Positions 1 to 5,832 of a stretch of DNA of 7,920 nt are shown here, one piece after another; the stretch's first letter is position 1, and each line of letters begins with the position of its first letter. The notes beneath the pieces are model-generated. The model was not told the DNA's origin. It ran no database searches and was given only the letters and a program-made list of their open reading frames with translations. The translations under genes and the position numbers were made by a program. Source of the stretch: Sphingobium sp. (lineage in GTDB: Bacteria > Pseudomonadota > Alphaproteobacteria > Sphingomonadales > Sphingomonadaceae); contig JAGVJS010000311.1 in assembly GCA_020051025.1 (NCBI GenBank), forward strand, positions 1 through 7,920, read 5' to 3'.

Positions 1-487
1 CAAGGGCGAGCCAGCCATGCAGCGCCAGGACCGCTCCAGGAATGGCCCATTCCATCCACGCCACGCCGCTGCGCCCCTCGATCCAGGCGGCGGAGAGCAA
101 CGCCGTTCCGACCATGACGGCCGGCGGTCCGAGGATCACGCCCCGCGCCCACCAGATGAACATGATGACCGCAAAAGCGGCCACCGACAGGGCCGCGCCA
201 AGGATGCCGACGCCGTCCCCGGCATAAAGGAAGCCCGCGCCGGGGAAGATCAGGCCGAAGCAGAACGCCTTCCACTGGGCGCTCATGCCCAGCAGCACCG
301 GCGCCACGCCGATCAGGAAGATAAGGCCCAGCATCGCATAGAAACGATGCAGCCGGCGCGCCGTCAAACGGCCGTGCAGCGTCTTGCGTTCCGGGATCAG
401 GGGGATGCGATCGACCAGCGGCGCCAGCGGCGACACGGCTTCCTCACGCACGAAATCCGCTTCAAATGGTAGCGTTCGGGCGGTCAT
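1..487 (-). CDS. Multi-spanning membrane protein, N-terminal part (runs off the left edge)
   Basis: An uninterrupted minus-strand frame opens at ATG 487 and runs past position 1, giving about 162 visible residues. The start is supported by a GGAGAGG ribosome binding site a few bases upstream, preceded by an A run. The protein begins with about 48 polar residues rich in Arg and Pro (for example LVDRIPLIPERKTLHGRL), with no signal peptide. Hydrophobic stretches follow at about residues 51-69, 74-90, 93-113, 117-135 and 149 onward, so it should be an inner-membrane protein with at least four or five helices. I do not recognise the family with certainty. One possibility, from memory of similar N-termini only, is a membrane-anchored linalool dehydratase/isomerase-domain protein; the diagnostic domain would lie outside the window. 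It has its own promoter-like region, a candidate operator (533-545), and a terminator separating it from the upstream receptor gene. Confidence 0.8.
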   Translation of the reverse strand, partial: MTARTLPFEADFVREEAVSPLAPLVDRIPLIPERKTLHGRLTARRLHRFYAMLGLIFLIGVAPVLLGMSAQWKAFCFGLIFPGAGFLYAGDGVGILGAALSVAAFAVIMFIWWARGVILGPPAVMVGTALLSAAWIEGRSGVAWMEWAIPGAVLALHGWLAL

Positions 488-532
488 GGACCTCTCCTTT
501 TTCGTCCCGATCATGCCGGGAGCCTTATCATC

Positions 533-545
533 ATCGTAGGACGAT
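533..545. promoter_or_regulatory. Candidate GntR/FadR-type operator, site 1
   Basis: ATCGT-AGG-ACGAT is a perfect 5+5 palindrome with a 3-nt centre. It extends to 530-548 with one mismatched pair. It fits the FadR-subfamily GntR operator consensus t.GTa.tAC.a at the conserved T, GT, AC and A positions. The same arms occur at 3319-3331 and, imperfectly, at 4230-4242. It sits upstream of the membrane-protein gene starting at 487 and overlaps its candidate -10. The likely ligand protein is the regulator encoded at 3408-4154. This is inferred from motif and position. Confidence 0.55.
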
Positions 546-561
546 CATGTTCGACGTGCAA
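533..561 (-). promoter_or_regulatory. Candidate promoter of the left membrane-protein gene
   Basis: On the minus strand, TTGCAC (561-556) and TACGAT (538-533) are separated by exactly 17 nt. They match the -35 and -10 consensus at 3/6 and 4/6 positions, which is ordinary for alphaproteobacteria. The -10 hexamer lies inside the palindrome 533-545, so a bound regulator would block polymerase. The inferred transcript would start about 40 nt before the ATG at 487. The match is by eye and weak on its own; the coincidence with the palindrome and the upstream terminator gives it some weight. Confidence 0.35.
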
Positions 562-574
562 CCGACAAACGCCC

Positions 575-606
575 AAAGAAAAGGCGGCGCTCCGTCGAGC
601 GCCGCC
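575..606 (-). terminator. Rho-independent terminator of the TonB-dependent receptor gene
   Basis: A perfect 9-bp GC-rich stem, GGCGGCGCT (583-591) and AGCGCCGCC (598-606), closes a 6-nt loop. On the minus strand it is followed at once by TTTTCTTT (582-575). It lies 17 nt after the receptor stop codon at 623 and about 90 nt before the next minus-strand gene. The receptor transcript should therefore end here, and the next gene needs its own promoter. Confidence 0.9.
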
Positions 607-622
607 CCAGGGGAGGATCAGG

Positions 623-2992
623 TTACATGCTCCAGCTGACCTGCACGCCATAGGTGCGCGGCATGCCGGCGAAGCGGGAGATCGACGCCAGATTGTCCTG
701 TACGTTGCTCCAATAATAAGTGTTGCCGACGTTGCGGATGTAGATGCCGGCCCGGACCTTGCTGTCGGGAAATTCAAAGCCGGCGCGCAGGTCCACCAGC
801 GCATAGGCCTTCATGTCGAAGCGCGGATCGGCATCCACATAGGCGGTGGTAGTGTTGGCCAGCGCCGTCGTCGTCTTGCTGTTATAGGTCAGGGAGACGC
901 CGATATAGCCTTCCGCGCTGCTGCTGATCGGCGCCTGATATTCCGCGTCCGCGACCGCCGTCAGCTTGGGCGCATAAGGGAATTTCTGGCCCGAGAAATT
1001 GCGCAGGTCGCCAAAGGCATCATAACCTTCAAACTCGGTGATCTTGGTGTTGATATAGGTGCCGCCCAGGCTGACGCGCAGGCCGTCCACCGGTCGACCA
1101 ACGATCGAGGCTTCGACGCCCCAGATGCGGCTCTTGGGGATCTGCACCAGACCATCGAGCGTGCCGAACACGGGGTCCGGCTTGCGGCCGCGTAGCTGCT
1201 TGTCCTTATAATCATAATAGAAGCCGGCGAGCGCATATTCGATCCGGCGATCGGCCAGCGGCCCCTTGATACCGATTTCATAGGCTGTGACCGATTCCTG
1301 CTTTACCGGGACATAACCCGAGTAACTGGCGACAGAAGCGGTCGGGAAGCTGCCCGACTTATAGCCGCGCGACACGCGGGTATAGAAGAGCGTGCCGCCA
1401 TCCGTCTTGTAGTTCGCGCCGACGTTCCAGCTGACATTATCCTCATTGAGATTGTCGAACGCCGCCGGATCGAAGATTTCCGGGAAGTTCGGCGTGAAGG
1501 TCAGGCAACCGCCCGGCTGCACATTGGTGCCGAAGATCGCGTTCCACCAGGTCGCGGTGTCGCCGCCAAAGTCATTGGTGCAGCCTTCGAAGCTGCGCTT
1601 GCTGTCCGTATAGCGGATGCCGCCGATCAGGGTGATGTTGGGCGTGACCTTATATTCCGCATTGGCGAAGGCCGCGAGATTCTTCACGTCCTGCGCGGAA
1701 TAGTTGAAGGTCAGGATGCCGCGCGGCGCGCCGGGGATCATCCAGAGCGGGTTGGACGACGGACCTTCGCTGAAATTGTAGAAGAGCCGGTCATAGGTTT
1801 TCGACTTGTTGTAATTGCCGCCGACGATAAAGGTGAGGCTGTCAAATTCGCCGGTCAGACGCAGTTCCTGCGCCACATCCTTGATATAACCGGTCGTGTT
1901 GGTGTCGACCGAGGCATAGGTGGTGCCGTCGAAATCCTGCACCGAATCCGTCTTGTAATGCGAATAGGCGGAGATGGAGGTGAAGGTCAGATTGTCATTG
2001 AGTTCGAAATCGGCGCGCAGGCTGGCCTGCCAGAAACTGTCGTCGCGGGCCGGGCGCCGACCGAAAATGCCATAACCCCAGTCGGCGGCGCGCGGCGTGC
2101 GAGGGCTGCGCGGATAATTTTTGAAGTTGGTGGCGTCGGGGCTGCCGCAGGTGCCCTCGACCGATCCGGCGCAATTGTCGGAGACGATCTGCGCCGCCTG
2201 GGTGTCACCCTTGTCGCGCCAGCCGTTGATGTTGAGCAGGAACTTGATTTTGTCGGTCGGCTGCCAGTCGAACAGCACACGGCCTTGCAGCATGTCCTGC
2301 TTGCCCAGTTCGTCCGAGCGGGTGAAGCTCTTCTGCCACGGCCCGGACTGGATGGTGCGAAGGGCAACGCGGGCTTTGAGCGTATTGCTCATAGGGCCGG
2401 ACACATAGCCCTGCACGTCATAGGTCGAAAAACGGCCGAAGCTGGCGGTAGCGCCGGCCTTGAACTCGTCGGTCGGCTTGGCAACGATATAGTTGATCGC
2501 GCCGCCCGTCGTGTTCTGGCCGAACAAAGTGCCCTGCGGCCCCTTTAGCACTTCGACCCGTTCGATATCGAAGGCCGCGCCACGCGTCGGCGCGCTGAAG
2601 GGCAGCGCGACTTCGTCGGTATAGACGGCAACGGTCGGTGCGGCGGACAGGGTGGTTTCATAAAAGCCGATGCCGCGTAGCGTATAGACCGGCGTGTTGA
2701 AGGGTGACGGCTGCACGGTCAGGCCCGGCACGATCTTGCCCAGATCGGTCGGCGAGTTGATGCCGCGCTGAATCATGGTGTCGCCCGTTTCGGCGGTGAT
2801 CGACAGGCCTACGTCCGACAGCGATTGTTCGCGCTTGTTGGCGGTGACGATGATATCGGCGTAAGCGTTGTTGCCGACCCCGGATGCCTGCGGTTCCGGG
2901 GTCTGTGCGCTCGTGGCGCCCGCGCCGACAACCAGTGCGATCAGCGACGCGCCGACGCAATAAGCCATGCTGCTTTTCTTGATCATGCCCAT
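623..2992 (-). CDS. TonB-dependent outer-membrane receptor
   Basis: This 789-residue outer-membrane receptor would import a large or poorly diffusing substrate using TonB/ExbBD energy. Residues 1-30 form a signal peptide (KK, a hydrophobic core, then ATSAQ before TPEP). A TonB-box-like segment, DIIVTANKR, lies at about 46-54. The plug domain follows, with the typical motifs KIVPGLTV, YTLRGIG and IERVEVLKGPQGTLFGQNTTGGAIN. The rest is a 22-strand-type barrel rich in alternating aromatic strands and ends in VQVSWSM. Two Cys pairs (NCAG/GTCG and GCTND/GGCLTF) suggest loop disulfides. Start choice: ATG 2992 has GGAG seven bases upstream, and ATG 2986 (MIKKSS) is an alternative. The 2992 start sits at the same distance from a duplicated 21-nt element as the small ORF start at 3216. 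The substrate is not readable; sphingomonad receptors beside catabolic genes often carry organic substrates rather than siderophores. Confidence 0.95.
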   Translation of the reverse strand: MGMIKKSSMAYCVGASLIALVVGAGATSAQTPEPQASGVGNNAYADIIVTANKREQSLSDVGLSITAETGDTMIQRGINSPTDLGKIVPGLTVQPSPFNTPVYTLRGIGFYETTLSAAPTVAVYTDEVALPFSAPTRGAAFDIERVEVLKGPQGTLFGQNTTGGAINYIVAKPTDEFKAGATASFGRFSTYDVQGYVSGPMSNTLKARVALRTIQSGPWQKSFTRSDELGKQDMLQGRVLFDWQPTDKIKFLLNINGWRDKGDTQAAQIVSDNCAGSVEGTCGSPDATNFKNYPRSPRTPRAADWGYGIFGRRPARDDSFWQASLRADFELNDNLTFTSISAYSHYKTDSVQDFDGTTYASVDTNTTGYIKDVAQELRLTGEFDSLTFIVGGNYNKSKTYDRLFYNFSEGPSSNPLWMIPGAPRGILTFNYSAQDVKNLAAFANAEYKVTPNITLIGGIRYTDSKRSFEGCTNDFGGDTATWWNAIFGTNVQPGGCLTFTPNFPEIFDPAAFDNLNEDNVSWNVGANYKTDGGTLFYTRVSRGYKSGSFPTASVASYSGYVPVKQESVTAYEIGIKGPLADRRIEYALAGFYYDYKDKQLRGRKPDPVFGTLDGLVQIPKSRIWGVEASIVGRPVDGLRVSLGGTYINTKITEFEGYDAFGDLRNFSGQKFPYAPKLTAVADAEYQAPISSSAEGYIGVSLTYNSKTTTALANTTTAYVDADPRFDMKAYALVDLRAGFEFPDSKVRAGIYIRNVGNTYYWSNVQDNLASISRFAGMPRTYGVQVSWSM

Positions 2993-3012
2993 TTTCCTTC
3001 TCCCACATATTT

Positions 3013-3033
3013 GCGCCGGCTGTTGCAGGTCGC
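3013..3033 (-). repeat. 21-nt leader element, copy 1 (upstream of the receptor ATG)
   Basis: On the minus strand this reads GCGACCTGCA, then ACAGCCGGCGC. It matches the element at 3237-3257 at 18 of 21 bases without gaps. Both copies end 20 nt before an ATG that has a purine-rich ribosome binding site (2992 here, 3216 for the other). The duplication therefore covers equivalent positions in two translation-initiation regions. The function is unknown; a translational control site or RNA target is possible. Confidence 0.6.
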
Positions 3034-3048
3034 AGTCTCAATCGTCCG

Positions 3049-3074
3049 AAAGCCCGGCCCGGGTGGATCCGGGC
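3049..3074 (-). promoter_or_regulatory. Hairpin between the leader ORF and the receptor (attenuator-like, weak)
   Basis: On the minus strand GCCCGG (3074-3069) can pair with CCGGGC (3057-3052) across an 11-nt loop, followed by only UUU. An overlapping alternative pairs CCCGG with the CCGGG inside that loop. It starts 13 nt after the leader ORF stop at 3088. The geometry resembles an attenuator (small ORF, then competing GC hairpins, then the main gene), but the short U run makes a true intrinsic terminator doubtful. Confidence 0.3.
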
Positions 3075-3087
3075 AGGGGCGCGATGG

Positions 3088-3216
3088 TCAGATAGTGAAG
3101 CCTGTTGTCCTACCGGTGGCGGTGCAGCCATGCCGTCGCACCGGCGGTTGGCCGGCAGAGGTCATCGCCCTGAAAGGCGTGTCGGAAAGCTGGGTCGACG
3201 GGACCATGAGTCGCAT
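3088..3216 (-). CDS. Small leader ORF (42 codons) upstream of the receptor
   Basis: ATG 3216 is preceded by GGAGAGGA at 3230-3223, with its AGG 7 nt from the start, and the frame ends at TGA 3090-3088. The peptide begins MRLMVPSTQLSDTPF and ends TTGFTI; it is rich in Thr, Arg and Gly, has one Cys, and has no signal peptide or membrane segment. It lies in the receptor leader: if transcription starts near the operator at 3319-3331, the mRNA has about 300 nt of leader including this ORF. Its initiation region shares an 18/21 element with the receptor's own, at identical distance from the ATG. I do not recognise the peptide. It may be a regulatory upstream ORF, a small protein, or a chance frame. 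Confidence 0.4.
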   Translation of the reverse strand: MRLMVPSTQLSDTPFRAMTSAGQPPVRRHGCTATGRTTGFTI

Positions 3217-3236
3217 GGGTCTTCCTCTCCAGTTTC

Positions 3237-3257
3237 GCGCCCGCTTGTGCAGGTCGC
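3237..3257 (-). repeat. 21-nt leader element, copy 2 (upstream of the small ORF ATG)
   Basis: On the minus strand this reads GCGACCTGCA, then CAAGCGGGCGC. It is 18/21 identical to the element at 3013-3033 and sits 20 nt before ATG 3216, the same spacing as copy 1 to ATG 2992. The conserved spacing is the best evidence that the small ORF at 3216-3088 is really translated. Confidence 0.6.
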
Positions 3258-3310
3258 CACCAGGAGCCCAATCACCCCGGATGCTCCACTGTTTTCACAT
3301 CGAGACTTGT

Positions 3311-3331
3311 TCGTCAATATCGTTTGACGAT
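3311..3331. promoter_or_regulatory. Candidate GntR/FadR-type operator, site 2 (divergent receptor/regulator region)
   Basis: ATCGT-TTG-ACGAT (3319-3331) is a perfect palindrome with the same arms and spacing as site 1, and it fits t.GTa.tAC.a. It overlaps a second inverted repeat, TCGTCAA (3311-3317) and TTGACGA (3324-3330). That repeat places a TTGACG -35-like hexamer on each strand, facing outward toward the receptor (minus) and the regulator (plus). I could not find convincing -10 partners. Binding here could control both divergent transcripts, giving autoregulation of the gene at 3408 and control of the receptor. Confidence 0.6.
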
Positions 3332-3407
3332 TTTACCAGATAAAAACGCCTAACCATGAAGCTCGACCCTTTGCGTCGCCATATGGACGCGGCGCCCGCA
3401 GGACGGT

Positions 3408-4154
3408 ATGCCGGATCAGACATTTAGTGGATCCAAGATGACCAAAGCCGCGACCAAACAGGCCCAGAACGCCACGGACACCCTCCCCGCGACGGAGAAT
3501 GAAAGCGCGACCGACAAGGTTGCCGACGCTATTACGCAGGGCATCCGCACAGGCATATTCGTGCCGGGACAGCATCTGCTGGAACCGGACCTGACGCGCC
3601 GGCTGGGCATCAGCCGGGGGTCGCTGCGCGAATCGCTCAAGCATCTGGCCGCCGCGGGCATCGTCACGCTGAACCGCTATCGAGGCGCCTATATCGGCCT
3701 GCTGGACCGGACCGCGTCGCTGCAACTGCTCGACACGCTGGAGCCATTGGCACGGCTGGCGGCGCGGCTGGCGGCGGAAAATTGCACGACTCCAGCAGCA
3801 CAAGCAGGCATCGAGCAGGCGATCGGCGATCTGGATCGCGCCGCCCGATCGGGCAACCGCGCCCATTATCTGGAGTCGCGCCGCCGCTTTTACGACGCGA
3901 TGATCGACCTGGGCGGCAATCGCGAACTGGCGCGCGTCATCCCGCTGTCGCGCACCGACCTGTTCCGCGCGCAGATCGAAACAGTCCAGTCCGACACGCA
4001 GCGCAAGCGGCATGCGTCCGGCTATGGCCCGATTGCCAAGGCGATCATCGCCGGCGACCCGAAAAAGGCCGACCTGGCGGTGAAGAAACATTTCGACGGC
4101 ACGCGCAAGACGATGGCGGAATTGCCGGAGGATATTTTTCCAGCCATGGGCTGA
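3408..4154 (+). CDS. GntR-family transcriptional regulator, FadR/FCD subfamily
   Basis: This 248-residue DNA-binding regulator has an N-terminal winged helix (about residues 35-100: DKVADAITQGIRTGIF, then the recognition segment RRLGISRGSLRESLKHLAAAGIV, then a wing ending YRGAYI). A helical FCD ligand domain follows at about 105-235. FCD proteins usually bind a metal through D-x3-H plus two more His about 22 residues apart. Here the aligned positions appear to be Arg158, Tyr162, Tyr206 and His228, so three of four ligands are lost and ligand sensing may be metal-free. Start: ATG 3408 has AGGA close by; ATG 3438 (MTKAATK) is an equally reasonable start, and the first 30 residues look disordered. 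It lies between two divergent units with candidate operators on both sides, so it is probably the local regulator. An organic acid or CoA ester effector is typical of the family. Confidence 0.93.
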   Translation: MPDQTFSGSKMTKAATKQAQNATDTLPATENESATDKVADAITQGIRTGIFVPGQHLLEPDLTRRLGISRGSLRESLKHLAAAGIVTLNRYRGAYIGLLDRTASLQLLDTLEPLARLAARLAAENCTTPAAQAGIEQAIGDLDRAARSGNRAHYLESRRRFYDAMIDLGGNRELARVIPLSRTDLFRAQIETVQSDTQRKRHASGYGPIAKAIIAGDPKKADLAVKKHFDGTRKTMAELPEDIFPAMG

Positions 4155-4229
4155 AGCACGGAAATGCGCGCTTTCCAGCCATATGACAACAGCGCCAATA
4201 TAGATTAACCGATGTTTTGGCTGGACGAA

Positions 4230-4242
4230 ATCGTCAGACACA
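4230..4242. promoter_or_regulatory. Candidate GntR/FadR-type operator, site 3 (imperfect)
   Basis: ATCGT-CAG-ACACA keeps the left arm and the conserved AC of sites 1 and 2 but lacks the right-arm GAT. It overlaps a perfect 5+5 inverted repeat, GACGA-AA-TCGTC (4224-4235), much as site 2 overlaps a second repeat. It lies 54 nt before the EthD-like gene at 4296. The nearby AT-rich TATAGATTAA (4199-4208) may be a -10 region, though I found no good -35 for it. Confidence 0.4.
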
Positions 4243-4256
4243 TTTAGCCTCCAGAC

Positions 4257-4285
4257 TGACCCCGAACGAATCGGGGCATCGGTCA
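4257..4285 (+). other. Leader hairpin abutting the ribosome binding site of the EthD-like gene
   Basis: CCCCGA (4260-4265) pairs perfectly with TCGGGG (4271-4276) around a 5-nt loop, and TGAC/GTCA (4257-4260 and 4282-4285) can extend it. No T tract follows, so it is unlikely to terminate. Its 3' side touches the AGGAGAG ribosome binding site (4285-4291) of the gene at 4296. It could stabilise the mRNA or tune translation. Confidence 0.4.
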
Positions 4286-4295
4286 GGAGAGTTGC

Positions 4296-4610
4296 ATGCT
4301 GCGCGTTTCGGCGATTTACCCGAACCTGCCGGGCAGCCATTTCGATGGCGACGACTATGTCGGCCGCCATGCCCCCTTTGCGCGTGAACTGCTCGCCCCG
4401 CATGGCCTGCGGGACTTGCGCATCACGCTGGGCGCTGCCGCGCTGGACGGCACGCCGCCGCCCTACTGGGCGCTCAGCGAACTCATCTTCGATGATCGGG
4501 ACAGTTTCGATCGCGCCATGGGTATTTGCGGCGCGACGCTGATGGGGGATGCCCCCCGCTACACCAATGTCGATCCGGTGCTGCAAGTGAGCAGCCTGTT
4601 CGACGCCTAA
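4296..4610 (+). CDS. EthD-like dimeric alpha/beta-barrel small protein
   Basis: This 104-residue cytoplasmic protein has the EthD-type ferredoxin-like fold pattern. It shows a beta strand (LRVSAIYPNL), a helix carrying the conserved His region (YVGRHAPFARELLAPHGL), a strand (LRITLGAA), a Pro/Gly loop with PPPYWALSELIF, and a second helix (DRDSFDRAMG) ending VDPVLQVSSLF. EthD proteins are small helpers or enzymes in oxidative and aromatic or ether catabolism; some are lyases or decarboxylases. The specific reaction here is unknown. The start has a clear AGGAGAG site. It is first in a three-gene unit, with only 24 nt to the next gene. The length is normal for the family, and nothing is truncated. 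Confidence 0.75.
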   Translation: MLRVSAIYPNLPGSHFDGDDYVGRHAPFARELLAPHGLRDLRITLGAAALDGTPPPYWALSELIFDDRDSFDRAMGICGATLMGDAPRYTNVDPVLQVSSLFDA

Positions 4611-4634
4611 CCATAAGATATCCGGGAGAATGCG

Positions 4635-5819
4635 ATGCGGAACTTCGTGCGCCATGAAATGGACGATATTGGCCAGCTGATCGGACTGGACGAACTGCTC
4701 AACCACCAGATTGTCGACACCTTCTCCTCCACCGCCACGGCGGACCTGGGCTGGACGGAGAAGATCTGGACCGCGATGGTGCGCAAGGATGGCAGCCTGT
4801 CGATCGACTTCGGCCTGGGCCGTTATCATAATCGCGGCGTCATGGATGGCTGGGCCGCCGTCGCGCGCGGCAACAGCCAGTGGACGGTGCGCGCCAATCG
4901 CGAACTGCGCGACGACCCCACCGAAACCACGGTCGGCCCGCTGATTTACGAGATCATCGAACCGCTGCACAAGGTGCGCTACGCGCTCGAAAAGAACGAC
5001 GCGCAGCCGATCGCGTTCGACATCACCTTTACGTCGGAAATGCCGCCCTTCTTCGAGGATCGGCACAAGCAGCGCGAGCGCGATGGCTTCCGCATCGGTT
5101 CCGACGTGGTGCGTTATCACCAGATCGGCGTGCCGTCGGGCTGGGTCGAAATCGAGGGCGAACGGATCGAGGTTCGCCCCGAGGAATGGACCGAATATCG
5201 CGACCATAGCTGGGGCCAGCGGCTGGACGTTGGCGCGCACAGCCCGGACGTGCGCCCCTCCTCCGACTTTGGCGACGCCAAGTTCGGCGAAGGCGAGTTC
5301 GTGCTGCTCTGGTCGCCCTTCATGCTGACCGCGCCCAATGGCGAGAAGCATGCCTATCACTTCTATTTCATGTCGAAGCAGGGGCGCATCTTCTACTCGT
5401 CGGGCTATCGCAACCATCCCGACGGGCGGCAGGAAAAGGTCGCACGGGTGCGGCCGGAATTGACGTTCAACGATGTCGGCCGGCGCCTGCTGGGCGGCAA
5501 GGTGCATTTCGACATGATGCAGGGCGGCACTCACACGGTCGAGATCGAGGTGGCCGGGCCGACCGCCGTGCATTTGGGGCCGGGCCTGTATCTGGGCTTC
5601 GACGGCAAGAAGCATGGCGCGTGGAAAGGCGCGCTGGAGGTCGAGGGCGAGAAGTTCGACGACTATACCGACCTCACCACGCTCAAGCGCATGCGCCAGT
5701 TGCGCGACTGCCCGATCCTGGTGCGGGAGGGCGACGCGACCGGTCATGGCATCATCGAAACGATCATCCATGGCGCCCATCCCGACATCGGCCTGACCGC
5801 CGAAAATTCGATCCTGTAA
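4635..5819 (+). CDS. CrtC/AttH-like (DUF7064/DUF7065-type) lipocalin-fold protein
   Basis: This 394-residue protein has no signal peptide or membrane helix. The first half has the beta-rich pattern GLGRYHNRGVMDGWAAV (about residues 60-76). The second half carries RDHSWG at 189-194, which resembles the conserved R-D/x-x-S-W-G segment of hydroxyneurosporene synthase (CrtC) and AttH-type lipocalin-like proteins. A strand-rich C-terminal domain ends at GHGIIETIIHG. Family members include enzymes acting on isoprenoid or other hydrophobic molecules; most DUF7064/7065 proteins are uncharacterised and often sit beside lipid or steroid catabolism genes. I assign the family from the motif and overall shape, not from a search. 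The start has GGGAG 6 nt upstream. It is 24 nt after the EthD-like gene and 13 nt before the kinase gene, so all three are probably co-transcribed. Confidence 0.7.
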   Translation: MRNFVRHEMDDIGQLIGLDELLNHQIVDTFSSTATADLGWTEKIWTAMVRKDGSLSIDFGLGRYHNRGVMDGWAAVARGNSQWTVRANRELRDDPTETTVGPLIYEIIEPLHKVRYALEKNDAQPIAFDITFTSEMPPFFEDRHKQRERDGFRIGSDVVRYHQIGVPSGWVEIEGERIEVRPEEWTEYRDHSWGQRLDVGAHSPDVRPSSDFGDAKFGEGEFVLLWSPFMLTAPNGEKHAYHFYFMSKQGRIFYSSGYRNHPDGRQEKVARVRPELTFNDVGRRLLGGKVHFDMMQGGTHTVEIEVAGPTAVHLGPGLYLGFDGKKHGAWKGALEVEGEKFDDYTDLTTLKRMRQLRDCPILVREGDATGHGIIETIIHGAHPDIGLTAENSIL

Positions 5820-5832
5820 GGAGGCAGAGCAT

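Noticed and set aside
1958..2548. 196-codon plus-strand frame inside the receptor gene
   Set aside because: It is antisense to the plug and early barrel of the receptor, and has no ribosome binding site or family signature.
2825..3343. 172-codon plus-strand frame across the receptor leader
   Set aside because: It overlaps the receptor signal peptide in antisense, continues through the regulatory region, and has no domain-like features.
3356..3427. 23-codon plus-strand ORF (MKLDPLRR...) just before and overlapping the regulator start
   Set aside because: It has no ribosome binding site and overlaps the regulator start out of frame; too short to support.
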